DNA of 5,044 nucleotides from Moraxellaceae bacterium (GTDB lineage Bacteria; Pseudomonadota; Gammaproteobacteria; Pseudomonadales; Ketobacteraceae). Location: positions 1 through 5,044 of the forward strand of contig NVVG01000260.1 of the NCBI GenBank assembly GCA_002402125.1, written 5' to 3'. Of this stretch, positions 1 to 5,044 are shown in pieces. The translations under genes were made by a program, and so were the position numbers. Within the stretch, counting starts at the first letter, position 1. Every line of letters starts with the position of its first letter. The notes under the pieces were generated by a model. That model searched no databases. It was not told the origin of the DNA and saw nothing but the letters and a program-made list of their open reading frames with translations.

Positions 1-342
1 ACCGTTAATAACACCCTTAACAATTTCTTGATCGTCAAATGCCGCTTCAAGACGCTTCCAGGCTTCAGCACGCTTGGCCTTTTCACGAGGAAGACGGGTT
101 TCACCCCAGCCATCTTCAATCGCTTCTAGTGCCACATCAACTTCGTCACCTACAGCTACTTCAATCACACCTTCAAGGTTGTGGAACTGCGAACGAGGGA
201 TAACACCTTCAGATTTAAGGCCAGCGTGGACGGTAACCCAATCATCATCGATAGAGACAACTAAGCCTTTAACGATGGAGCCAGGGTTCATATCAAGTTC
301 TTTTAGACTCTCTTCAAAGAGTTCGGCAAAGCTTTCGCTCAT
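1..342 (-). CDS. rpsA: 30S ribosomal protein S1, N-terminal part (gene runs off the left edge)
   Basis: Ribosomal protein S1 binds mRNA on the 30S subunit and helps start translation of messages with weak Shine-Dalgarno sites. The visible 114 codons begin [17 protein letters not shown], closely matching the E. coli S1 N-terminus that anchors the protein to ribosomal protein S2. The first S1/OB-fold domain follows (about residues 20-87, including [20 protein letters not shown] and [15 protein letters not shown]). The linker [17 protein letters not shown] leads to the start of domain 2 (VKGVING). The reading frame is open to the window edge. The rest of the gene (S1 is usually about 555-560 residues) lies outside. 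The ATG at 342-340 is preceded by only a weak AGG at 352-350, spacer 7, as is typical for rpsA. It is the last visible gene of the supraoperon, separated from cmk by a 331-nt leader. Identity is seen directly from the protein; autoregulation is inferred from E. coli. Confidence 0.98.
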   Translation of the reverse strand, partial: MSESFAELFEESLKELDMNPGSIVKGLVVSIDDDWVTVHAGLKSEGVIPRSQFHNLEGVIEVAVGDEVDVALEAIEDGWGETRLPREKAKRAEAWKRLEAAFDDQEIVKGVING

Positions 343-372
343 GTTAATACCTGTAAGTTATTGGTTTTTCGT

Positions 373-430
373 GGCTTTTAGTACACTTAGTACATTCAGC
401 CGGCAGGTCCATTAGGTTGGACAAAAAGCC
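373..430 (-). promoter_or_regulatory. Possible branched RNA fold just upstream of rpsA
   Basis: On the transcribed strand GGCTTTT (430-424) can pair with AAAAGCC (379-373), a perfect 7-bp closing stem. Inside it, GTCC/GGAC (422-419 with 410-407) and GTAC/GTAC (393-390 with 384-381) can form two 4-bp hairpins with 8-nt and 5-nt loops. The second is made from an 8-nt direct repeat, TGTACTAA (394-387 and 385-378). The fold ends 30 nt before the rpsA ATG, a suitable place for translational autoregulation by S1. The pairings are read directly from the sequence; the function is inferred. The inner stems are short, so this could be chance complementarity. Confidence 0.4.
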
Positions 431-450
431 TACACGAATCACCCTTTACG

Positions 451-474
451 CCGCATACCATCAGCATCATGCGG
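451..474 (-). promoter_or_regulatory. Small hairpin in the rpsA leader
   Basis: CCGCAT (474-469) and ATGCGG (456-451) form a perfect 6-bp stem with a 12-nt loop, the most GC-rich stem near the rpsA start. No T-run follows, so it is not an intrinsic terminator. It may be part of the structured S1 leader. Confidence 0.35.
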
Positions 475-539
475 GGTTATTTAAAAAAGTTTGAAAGGTT
501 TGCTGACGTAAAACAAAAGAACCTTATCAAACGCAAAAC

Positions 540-575
540 GGAGACAAGCGACGCCCTAAGGGATCCCTTATCTCC
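540..575 (-). promoter_or_regulatory. Stem-loop with two alternative pairings in the rpsA leader
   Basis: On the transcribed strand GGAGATAAG (575-567) pairs with CTTGTCTCC (548-540) over 9 bp with one U-G wobble, leaving an 18-nt loop. Alternatively only the outer GGAGA/TCTCC pairs and the perfect 14-bp palindrome TAAGGGATCCCTTA (570-557) folds on itself (TAAGG, GATC loop, CCTTA). The two forms compete for the same UAAG bases. No clean T-run follows, so it is not a classical terminator. As duplex DNA, the palindrome could also be a binding site for a dimeric protein. The structure potential is seen directly; the role is unknown. Confidence 0.45.
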
Positions 576-673
576 AGAATTCTACTCTTTAATCAAAAAA
601 TAAAGCTAAAACGCTGAAGCAGGTAATGCTTAGATTGCTGAATTAGTATTCTAACCCAACAAATAAAGTTAAT

Positions 674-1384
674 CTACTTGATCATTTTACGTTTTTTAGC
701 TTCAGCGATGATGGCGTTATACACATCATCAATGCTCATTGCCGTACTATCAATTTCTACGGCATCGTCTGCTGGCTTTAACGGAGCAATCGCTCGGTTC
801 ATATCTTGCCAGTCGCGAGACTCGATGGCCTCTAAAAGCTGCGGTAATTTAGCATCCATTCCCTTCGCTTGCAACTGCTTAAAGCGGCGTTCCGCCCGTT
901 CCTGGGCGCTTGCGGTTAAATATATCTTCAGTTCGGCTTCAACAAATACCACTGTCCCCATATCTCGACCATCGGCCACTAAACCTGGGTAGTCTTTAAA
1001 GGCTTTTTGGCGCTCAAACAATCCATCCCTCACCGCCGGCAAGGTCGCTACGCGGGAGGCCATGAGACCAATTTCTTCTGTTCTTATCTCGTTAGAAACA
1101 TCTTCGCCTTCTAACACAACCTTGATACCACCTGACTCCAATGCCAAGAATTGTACATCCAAATGCTGCGCCAACACCCCCAACGCATCAGGGTTTGCCA
1201 TATCAACCCCGTGATTACGGGCGGCGAGTGCCGTCACCCGGTACAAAGCGCCACTATCTAACAAATTCCAACCCAACGCAGAGGCAATCATCTGCGCGAT
1301 CGTGCCCTTGCCTGAACCTCCAGGGCCATCAATGGTTATTACTGGAGCAACAGAGCAAGATTCGTTCATACCAGCTTCATTCAT
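674..1384 (-). CDS. cmk: Cytidylate kinase
   Basis: Cytidylate kinase transfers the gamma phosphate of ATP to CMP or dCMP in the cytosol, feeding CTP and dCTP synthesis. The 236-residue protein is slightly longer than E. coli Cmk (227) and aligns throughout. It has the P-loop GPGGSGKGT (residues 20-28), the CMP-site segment LLDSGALYR (41-49), [14 protein letters not shown] (92-105), the family signature [11 protein letters not shown] (137-147), the basic lid region RAERRFKQL (163-171) and the nucleotide-binding [15 protein letters not shown] (188-202). The extra length lies mostly at the N-terminus. A second ATG six codons in (1369) would give a length nearer the family's, but the first ATG has the better ribosome binding site (GAAGGGG, 8-nt spacer), so 1384 is preferred. 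It starts 26 nt after the tyrA-aroA stop, so it is very probably cotranscribed. The stop is TAG at 676-674. Confidence 0.97.
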   Translation of the reverse strand: MNEAGMNESCSVAPVITIDGPGGSGKGTIAQMIASALGWNLLDSGALYRVTALAARNHGVDMANPDALGVLAQHLDVQFLALESGGIKVVLEGEDVSNEIRTEEIGLMASRVATLPAVRDGLFERQKAFKDYPGLVADGRDMGTVVFVEAELKIYLTASAQERAERRFKQLQAKGMDAKLPQLLEAIESRDWQDMNRAIAPLKPADDAVEIDSTAMSIDDVYNAIIAEAKKRKMIK

Positions 1385-1392
1385 GTGGTTAA

Positions 1393-1399
1393 CCCCTTC
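1393..1399 (-). promoter_or_regulatory. Ribosome binding site supporting the cmk start at 1384
   Basis: GAAGGGG on the transcribed strand lies 8 nt before the ATG at 1384-1382. The alternative in-frame ATG at 1369 has only a weak GAAG upstream, so this site favours the longer Cmk. Confidence 0.65.
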
Positions 1400-1410
1400 T
1401 ACTACTGCAA

Positions 1411-3663
1411 TTAACCCGCCCTCGTGGCGGATGAACTGACGTTAATTCCCACTTGCGTGGCTAATTCAACAAAATTTGGAAACGACGTCGCCACATTGGC
1501 ACAGTTACCAATAGTAATCTCTGCCGAAGCTCTCAGCGATGCCACCACAAATGCCATTGCAATACGGTGATCACCATGACTTTCCACGTGACCACCTGCA
1601 AAAGCGGCTTTGCCCTGTTCACAACCACCAATAATAGCGCCATCATCGGTAGGCTGAATATCAACGCCCAGCACCTTGAGACCATCAGCCATCACTTGAA
1701 TCCGGTCACTTTCTTTCACTCGAAGCTCTTCAGCGCCAGTGAGAACAGTTTGACCTTCAGCACAAGCAGCAGCAACAAACAGTGCCGGAAACTCGTCGAT
1801 CGCTAATGGGACTTGATCCTGAGGAATATTAATACCCTTTAGTGGCGCATAACGCACATGAATATCCGCCACAGGCTCTCCGCCGGCTTCAGATGCATTC
1901 TCCAAGGTGATATCTGCGCCCATCAATTTTAAAATATTGATAACACCGGTTCGGGTTGGATTAATGCCGACATGTTTCAACGTTAAATCCGCACCAGGAA
2001 TAATGCTTGCTGCCACCAGAAAAAATGCCGCAGATGAAATATCGGCCGGCACATCAATATTGGTTGCCTGCAAACTACCACCACCGGTTAAAGAAGCCCG
2101 GTCGCCATCGGTTGTCACCGAATAACCAAATCCGCGTAACATACGTTCGGTATGGTCTCGAGTCGGCGCAGGTTCAATCACACTGGTCTCTCCATCGGCA
2201 TAAAGACCCGCTAGCAACACACAAGATTTCACCTGAGCACTGGCCATCGGCATCTTATATTGCATGGCTTTCAGCCCCTGCCCACCTTGTATCTTGATCG
2301 GCGGTGTACCGTCCTCGCAGGTTTCGATACTTGCCCCCATCTCTCTTAGCGGGTTAGCCACACGTCCCATTGGACGCTTAGAGAGAGACTCATCACCGGT
2401 CAATTCCGAATCAAACGCCTGCGCTGCCAGCAAGCCTGACAGCAATCGCATTGAGGTTCCGCTATTGCCAACATACAGAGGCCCAGGTGGCGCTTGCAAC
2501 CCATGCAAACCCACACCAAATATTTTTACATCGCCCTGGGTTGGGCCTTCGATCACCACCCCCATATCCCGAAAGGCTTGCAAAGTCGCCAGCGCGTCTT
2601 CACCTTCCAAAAAACCTTGCACCTCGGTTACGCCATTGGCTAACGCCCCTAGCATAATCGATCGGTGGGAAATCGATTTATCACCGGATACTCGAATAGC
2701 GCCAGTTACACTGCCACCTGGAGACGCCGTAAATACAATATTACTTTCTGTCATCTGATTACTTTCTATCTCATTCGCCTTACTATAGGCTCGTTTAGCC
2801 AACATCGTGGTGAAATGGTCTCGAGCAACCTTGGCTCGTGTCATTACCCCTAACATTGTCTCACTATCTTCGCTTTCCACGGCCTCACGCAACGTCGCCA
2901 GACCTTGCTCAAAACGGTCCAAGGTAGTGGATATTGCGGCTTTATTGGCAACAAATATGTCATGCCACATGGAAGCGTCACTGGAAGCGATACGGGTAAA
3001 ATCCCGAAAACCGCCGGCAGCATACCGGAAAATCTCTAAATTCTCATCTTCTTTCGCCAAAGTATCCACTAAAGAGAAGGCAAGCAGATGCGGCAGATGA
3101 CTGGTTGCCGCCAACACTTCATCATGACGTTCAACGTCCATGGTTAATACATCAGCACCCACCGCCTGCCATGCTTTGCTCACGAGCGCTACCGCATGAG
3201 GCGCCGACGTTGCTGTTGGCGTCAATATAACCTTATGATTTTTATAAAGATCCGGATTTGATGCAGCCACACCACTTTGCTCAGAACCGGCAATGGGGTG
3301 CCCCGGCACAAACCAATCAGGCACACAACCAAAGACGTTTTTGGCCGCGGCAATCACGTTGCCTTTTACACTACCAGCATCAGTCACCACCGTTTTTCCA
3401 TCGAGGCCAGGCTGCATTTTTTTCAACAACATCTCAGTCAAACCAATAGGCGCGGCCAATAATACAAGATCTGCGCCCTTAACCGCTTCAGCTATGTCCG
3501 GCTGGGCCTCATCAATCACCCCCATTTCTAAGCCAAGCTTGAGGGTTTCGGCACTTCTGGCACAACCCACTATATGGTTAACGGCGCCTGCAGCTTTTAG
3601 TGCACTCGCAAATGAACCACCGATAAGACCAAGACCGACTATCACTACTTTGTTTAACATCAT
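1411..3663 (-). CDS. tyrA-aroA: Fused prephenate/arogenate dehydrogenase and EPSP synthase (TyrA-AroA)
   Basis: One 750-residue polypeptide carries two enzymes of aromatic amino-acid synthesis. Residues 1 to about 290 are TyrA: the Rossmann motif GLGLIG (10-15), [11 protein letters not shown] with the catalytic-type His122, SHLPH (188-192), and [10 protein letters not shown] with the conserved Arg224. There is no ACT domain. From about residue 308 follows EPSP synthase, which joins shikimate-3-phosphate and PEP. It shows GDKSISHR (327-334, catalytic-type Lys329), GNSGTSMRL (399-407), SAQVK (475-479), RDHTE (502-506), NPTR (568-571), Asp623, LRVKESDR (647-654) and HGDHR (696-700). GDKS, SAQVK, RDHTE and NPTR together are the class II EPSP synthase signatures. 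The fusion is known in Pseudomonas and relatives, where the second half is often called aroF. The ATG at 3663 is preceded by AGAG with an 8-nt spacer; a second ATG follows immediately. A short linker (about 290-308) contains Met304. Confidence 0.97.
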   Translation of the reverse strand: MMLNKVVIVGLGLIGGSFASALKAAGAVNHIVGCARSAETLKLGLEMGVIDEAQPDIAEAVKGADLVLLAAPIGLTEMLLKKMQPGLDGKTVVTDAGSVKGNVIAAAKNVFGCVPDWFVPGHPIAGSEQSGVAASNPDLYKNHKVILTPTATSAPHAVALVSKAWQAVGADVLTMDVERHDEVLAATSHLPHLLAFSLVDTLAKEDENLEIFRYAAGGFRDFTRIASSDASMWHDIFVANKAAISTTLDRFEQGLATLREAVESEDSETMLGVMTRAKVARDHFTTMLAKRAYSKANEIESNQMTESNIVFTASPGGSVTGAIRVSGDKSISHRSIMLGALANGVTEVQGFLEGEDALATLQAFRDMGVVIEGPTQGDVKIFGVGLHGLQAPPGPLYVGNSGTSMRLLSGLLAAQAFDSELTGDESLSKRPMGRVANPLREMGASIETCEDGTPPIKIQGGQGLKAMQYKMPMASAQVKSCVLLAGLYADGETSVIEPAPTRDHTERMLRGFGYSVTTDGDRASLTGGGSLQATNIDVPADISSAAFFLVAASIIPGADLTLKHVGINPTRTGVINILKLMGADITLENASEAGGEPVADIHVRYAPLKGINIPQDQVPLAIDEFPALFVAAACAEGQTVLTGAEELRVKESDRIQVMADGLKVLGVDIQPTDDGAIIGGCEQGKAAFAGGHVESHGDHRIAMAFVVASLRASAEITIGNCANVATSFPNFVELATQVGINVSSSATRAG
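1416..1430 (-). other. Short GC-rich hairpin over the end of tyrA-aroA
   Basis: CCGCC and GGCGG form a perfect 5-bp stem with a 5-nt loop inside the last codons of the fusion gene, ending 2 nt before its stop codon. No T-run follows, so it is unlikely to be a terminator. At most it may slow ribosomes or protect a 3' end. Confidence 0.3.
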
Positions 3664-3746
3664 TAAACTTACTCTTTAAACGGTGCCTTTAAACGATACC
3701 TTCAAGCTATACCTTCAGACTATACCTTCAGACTATAGCTTTGAGA
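3661..3746 (-). repeat. Degenerate 13-nt tandem repeat filling the hisC to tyrA-aroA junction
   Basis: Read on the transcribed strand, six 13-nt units follow each other without a gap from 3746 to 3669: TCTCAAAGCTATA, GTCTGAAGGTATA twice, GCTTGAAGGTATC, GTTTAAAGGCACC and GTTTAAAGAGTAA. A partial seventh, GTTTAATG, runs into the tyrA-aroA start codon. The second and third units are identical and the others diverge in steps, as expected from successive slippage or unequal duplication. The second unit supplies the hisC stop codon (TGA, 3730-3728) and the sixth contains the AGAG used as the tyrA-aroA Shine-Dalgarno. Four consecutive units carry an AAGG core. Any effect on translation of tyrA-aroA is inferred. 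Confidence 0.85.
3672..3675 (-). promoter_or_regulatory. Weak ribosome binding site of tyrA-aroA
   Basis: AGAG on the transcribed strand lies 8 nt before the ATG at 3663-3661, inside the last full 13-nt repeat unit. It is weaker than the AAGG cores in the four units upstream, which are too far away to serve this start directly. Confidence 0.5.
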
Positions 3747-4825
3747 CTTTCTAAGAATCGTGCATTTTCTTGCTGGGTTCCCACGCTAACACGCAACGAA
3801 TTTGGCAACCCATAATTACCCACGGGGCGTACAATCACGCCACTTTTCAATAACGCCTCAAAGACAGGAATGGCATCCTTATCAAAATGAATCAGTAAAA
3901 AGTTACCCGCAGAAGGCACGTAAGTTAACCCCAGCGCGTCCAACCCCACCTGCAGTTGCGCCAAACCGCTTTTATTCAGCTCGCGACCTCGAACCAGGTA
4001 GCCCTCATCACTTAATGCCGTGGTAGCAGCAACCAAAGCCAGGCTATTCACATTAAACGGTTGTCGAACACGATTGAGAATATTGGCGATAGCAGGACTT
4101 GAAATACCATAACCCACACGCAGCGATGCTAAGCCGTAGGCTTTGGAAAATGTGCGGGTAACAATTACATTAGGATAACGTGACAGAAAGGTTAAACCAT
4201 CGGGGTAATCCGCCGCATCAGCGTATTCAAAATAGGCCTCATCCAATACCACCACAACAGATTCTGGTACCTTGGCTAAGAATGCTTCAAGTTCAGTCGT
4301 TGCTAACCAGTTTCCTGTGGGGTTGTTTGGATTGGCAATAAACACTACCCGAGTTTTATCGGTAATCGCTGCAGCCATGGCATCTAAGTCATGACCATAG
4401 TTTTTGGCAGGGGTAACCACTGCGGTTGCGCCGACCGCTTGAGTCGATATAGGGTAAACCGCAAATGCGTATTGAGAAAACACCGCCTCATCACCGGGTG
4501 CCAGATAGGCTCTAGCAATCAAATCCAACACATCATTAGAACCGTTGCCTAAGGTGATCTGTTCTAGATTTATCTTCAGCTTTTCCGCTAACGCCTGCTT
4601 TAAGATAAACCCGCCCCCATCGGGATAACGTGTTAATTCCTGGCTGGCTTTTTGTATTGCCGATAAGACAAGTTCACTGGGGCCCAATGGGTTTTCATTG
4701 CTAGCCAGCTTGATGATATCCGAGAGCCCCAGCTCGCGCTCTAATTCTTCGACCGGTTTGCCGGGTAAGTAGGGGCTCATCCCTTGAATGGAGGTATTCG
4801 CCAGTGCAATAAAATCTGTGCTCAT
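3728..4825 (-). CDS. hisC: Histidinol-phosphate/aromatic aminotransferase, HisC family
   Basis: This PLP-dependent class I/II aminotransferase of the HisC family interconverts imidazole-acetol phosphate and histidinol phosphate and/or transaminates phenylpyruvate, hydroxyphenylpyruvate or prephenate. The 365 residues fit the family length. Visible motifs are YLPGKP (19-24), SNENPLGPS (42-50), RYPDGGG (66-72), GNGSNDVL (93-100), NPNNPTG (165-171, PLP-contacting Asn168), LDEAYFEY (194-201, Asp195 opposite the pyridine nitrogen), TFSKAYGLASLRVGY (225-239, Schiff-base Lys228 and phosphate-binding Arg236) and the carboxylate-binding LRVSVG (344-349, Arg345). The ATG at 4825 is chosen because AGGG lies 8 nt upstream and family members start with this MSxDFxxLA segment. 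The open frame extends to a TTG at 4909, but those 28 codons do not resemble the family. The position between pheA and tyrA-aroA suggests an aromatic role (the hisC2/hisHb gene of pseudomonads). Whether a second hisC exists in a his operon cannot be seen here. Confidence 0.95.
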   Translation of the reverse strand: MSTDFIALANTSIQGMSPYLPGKPVEELERELGLSDIIKLASNENPLGPSELVLSAIQKASQELTRYPDGGGFILKQALAEKLKINLEQITLGNGSNDVLDLIARAYLAPGDEAVFSQYAFAVYPISTQAVGATAVVTPAKNYGHDLDAMAAAITDKTRVVFIANPNNPTGNWLATTELEAFLAKVPESVVVVLDEAYFEYADAADYPDGLTFLSRYPNVIVTRTFSKAYGLASLRVGYGISSPAIANILNRVRQPFNVNSLALVAATTALSDEGYLVRGRELNKSGLAQLQVGLDALGLTYVPSAGNFLLIHFDKDAIPVFEALLKSGVIVRPVGNYGLPNSLRVSVGTQQENARFLESLKAIV

Positions 4826-4833
4826 CTCGGTTT

Positions 4834-4837
4834 CCCT
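4834..4837 (-). promoter_or_regulatory. Ribosome binding site fixing the hisC start at 4825
   Basis: AGGG (within TTAGGGAAA on the transcribed strand) lies 8 nt before the ATG at 4825-4823. It supports this start over the upstream TTG at 4909, whose nearest AAGGG is only 3 nt away. Confidence 0.7.
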
Positions 4838-4860
4838 AACGTGGCAATTCAAAATAAAAA

Positions 4861-4890
4861 TAGTAGGGTTATAAACCAATACTAGTAGGG
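4861..4890 (-). repeat. Pair of 8-nt direct repeats in the pheA-hisC spacer
   Basis: CCCTACTA on the transcribed strand occurs at 4890-4883 and 4868-4861, 22 nt start to start, about two helical turns. Between them is the near-palindrome GGTTTATAACC. The 109-nt spacer has no clear terminator and no strong promoter. TTGGTT followed after 17 nt by TATTTT is a weak candidate. The repeats could be an operator or chance; the short length limits confidence. Confidence 0.35.
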
Positions 4891-4934
4891 AGCAGAGCCA
4901 AGAGAGCAAGCGCCCTTAACAAAAACACCCAAAC

Positions 4935-5044
4935 CTAAAGCACAGCCTTCGGATAGGAGCCTAAACAGCGTAATTCAGCCACCTCAGATTCTAATAATTT
5001 CCACAACTTTTTGGACTTAACGTCTTCAACATGCCCCTCGAAAT
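4935..5044 (-). CDS. pheA: Chorismate mutase/prephenate dehydratase, C-terminal end (gene enters from the right edge)
   Basis: The last 35 codons before the TAG at 4937-4935 read FEGHVEDVKSKKLWKLL, then ESEVAELRCLGSYPKAVL. This is the end of the ACT regulatory domain of the P-protein: the segment resembling 'F-D-x-x-G-H', a helix, then the conserved LG(S/C)YP. PheA converts chorismate to prephenate and prephenate to phenylpyruvate, and phenylalanine normally inhibits it through this ACT domain. The catalytic domains are outside the window, so fusion to chorismate mutase is inferred from the usual pseudomonad gene. The frame has no start inside the window and two leftover bases at the edge. 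hisC follows after 109 nt on the same strand. Assignment rests on a short stretch but is strengthened by the exact gene order. Confidence 0.88.
   Translation of the reverse strand, partial: FEGHVEDVKSKKLWKLLESEVAELRCLGSYPKAVL

Larger units (their letters stand above)
343..673 (-). promoter_or_regulatory. Non-coding cmk-rpsA spacer / rpsA 5' leader with RNA-stem potential
   Basis: This 331-nt gap between the cmk stop and the rpsA start contains no convincing gene. Read on the minus strand, the first part (673-576) is AT-rich, with T-runs and only a weak hairpin. A strong potential stem lies at 575-540, another at 474-451, and a long-range 7-bp pairing at 430-373 closes a branched structure just before the start codon. 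In E. coli, rpsA has its own promoters here and S1 represses its own translation through a folded leader. A similar role is inferred from position and stem potential only. I see no strong -35/-10 pair; the best is TTGATT, 18-nt spacer, GATAAG starting near 597, which is weak. Confidence 0.6.

Noticed and set aside
74..415. Plus-strand open frame of 113 codons across the rpsA start and leader.
   Set aside because: It is antisense to clear S1 coding sequence, has Ser/Thr-rich low-complexity composition and no recognisable family.
560..597. Sigma-70-like promoter for rpsA: TTGATT, 18-nt spacer, GATAAG.
   Set aside because: Each box matches only 4 of 6 consensus bases, and such matches are common in AT-rich spacer. 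I would not annotate a promoter without start mapping.
595..633. Terminator-like element after cmk: AAGCA/TGCTT stem (with 2 more pairs past a bulge) followed by T-rich sequence ending in TTTTTT.
   Set aside because: The stem is short and AT-rich, and the T-run begins about 14 nt after it rather than directly adjoining it. It is at best a weak pause site.
2264..2758. Plus-strand open frame of 164 codons inside the AroA domain; others lie at 678-992 and 3293-3679.
   Set aside because: They are mirror frames of strongly conserved minus-strand genes, rich in Ser, Pro and Ala as expected from antisense reading, with no good start signals.
3661..3746. CRISPR-like reading of the 13-nt repeats.
   Set aside because: Units are only 13 nt, directly adjoining with no spacers, and partly coding. 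This is a short tandem repeat, not a CRISPR array.
4826..4909. N-terminal extension of hisC from a TTG at 4909, giving a 28-residue hydrophobic segment resembling a signal or leader peptide.
   Set aside because: The start is TTG with a badly spaced ribosome binding site, while the ATG at 4825 has AGGG at 8 nt and matches where HisC proteins begin. HisC is cytosolic, and the extension is probably just open frame in the spacer.

Overview
The window is an ordinary-looking stretch of gammaproteobacterial chromosome. All five genes lie on the minus strand, so transcription runs right to left: pheA (3' end only), hisC, a fused tyrA-aroA gene, cmk, then rpsA (5' part only). This order, with the TyrA-AroA fusion between hisC and cmk, is the aromatic 'supraoperon' known from Pseudomonas and relatives (serC-pheA-hisC2-tyrA/aroA-cmk-rpsA). 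The moderate base composition and diverged proteins suggest a non-fluorescent-pseudomonad member of the broader Pseudomonadales/Cellvibrionales group, but the sequence alone does not fix the genus. No mobile element, phage gene, tRNA, rRNA or CRISPR array is visible.

Layout, in transcription order. 5044-4935 is the last 35 codons of pheA (chorismate mutase/prephenate dehydratase). 4934-4826 is a 109-nt spacer with an 8-nt direct repeat and the hisC ribosome binding site. 4825-3728 is hisC, a PLP aminotransferase. 3727-3664 is a 64-nt spacer made entirely of a degenerate 13-nt tandem repeat. 3663-1411 is a two-domain protein, prephenate/arogenate dehydrogenase plus EPSP synthase. 1410-1385 is a 26-nt spacer with a good Shine-Dalgarno. 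1384-674 is cmk (cytidylate kinase). 673-343 is a 331-nt non-coding leader with several potential RNA stems. 342-1 is the first 114 codons of rpsA (ribosomal protein S1).

How the genes work together: the AroA domain makes EPSP, the precursor of chorismate. PheA and the TyrA domain lead to phenylpyruvate/phenylalanine and to tyrosine, and the HisC-type aminotransferase can serve the aromatic transaminations and/or histidinol-phosphate transamination. cmk and rpsA then tie this amino-acid module to nucleotide supply and translation, an old and conserved linkage.

I found no new biological system. The features most worth a second look are non-coding: the 13-nt repeat array that fills the hisC/tyrA-aroA junction and carries an AAGG-type core in most copies, and the structured rpsA leader, including a stem at 540-575 with two alternative pairings. 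The class II signature set in the EPSP synthase domain and the apparent lack of the NAD+-type acidic residue in the TyrA domain are useful protein-level observations.
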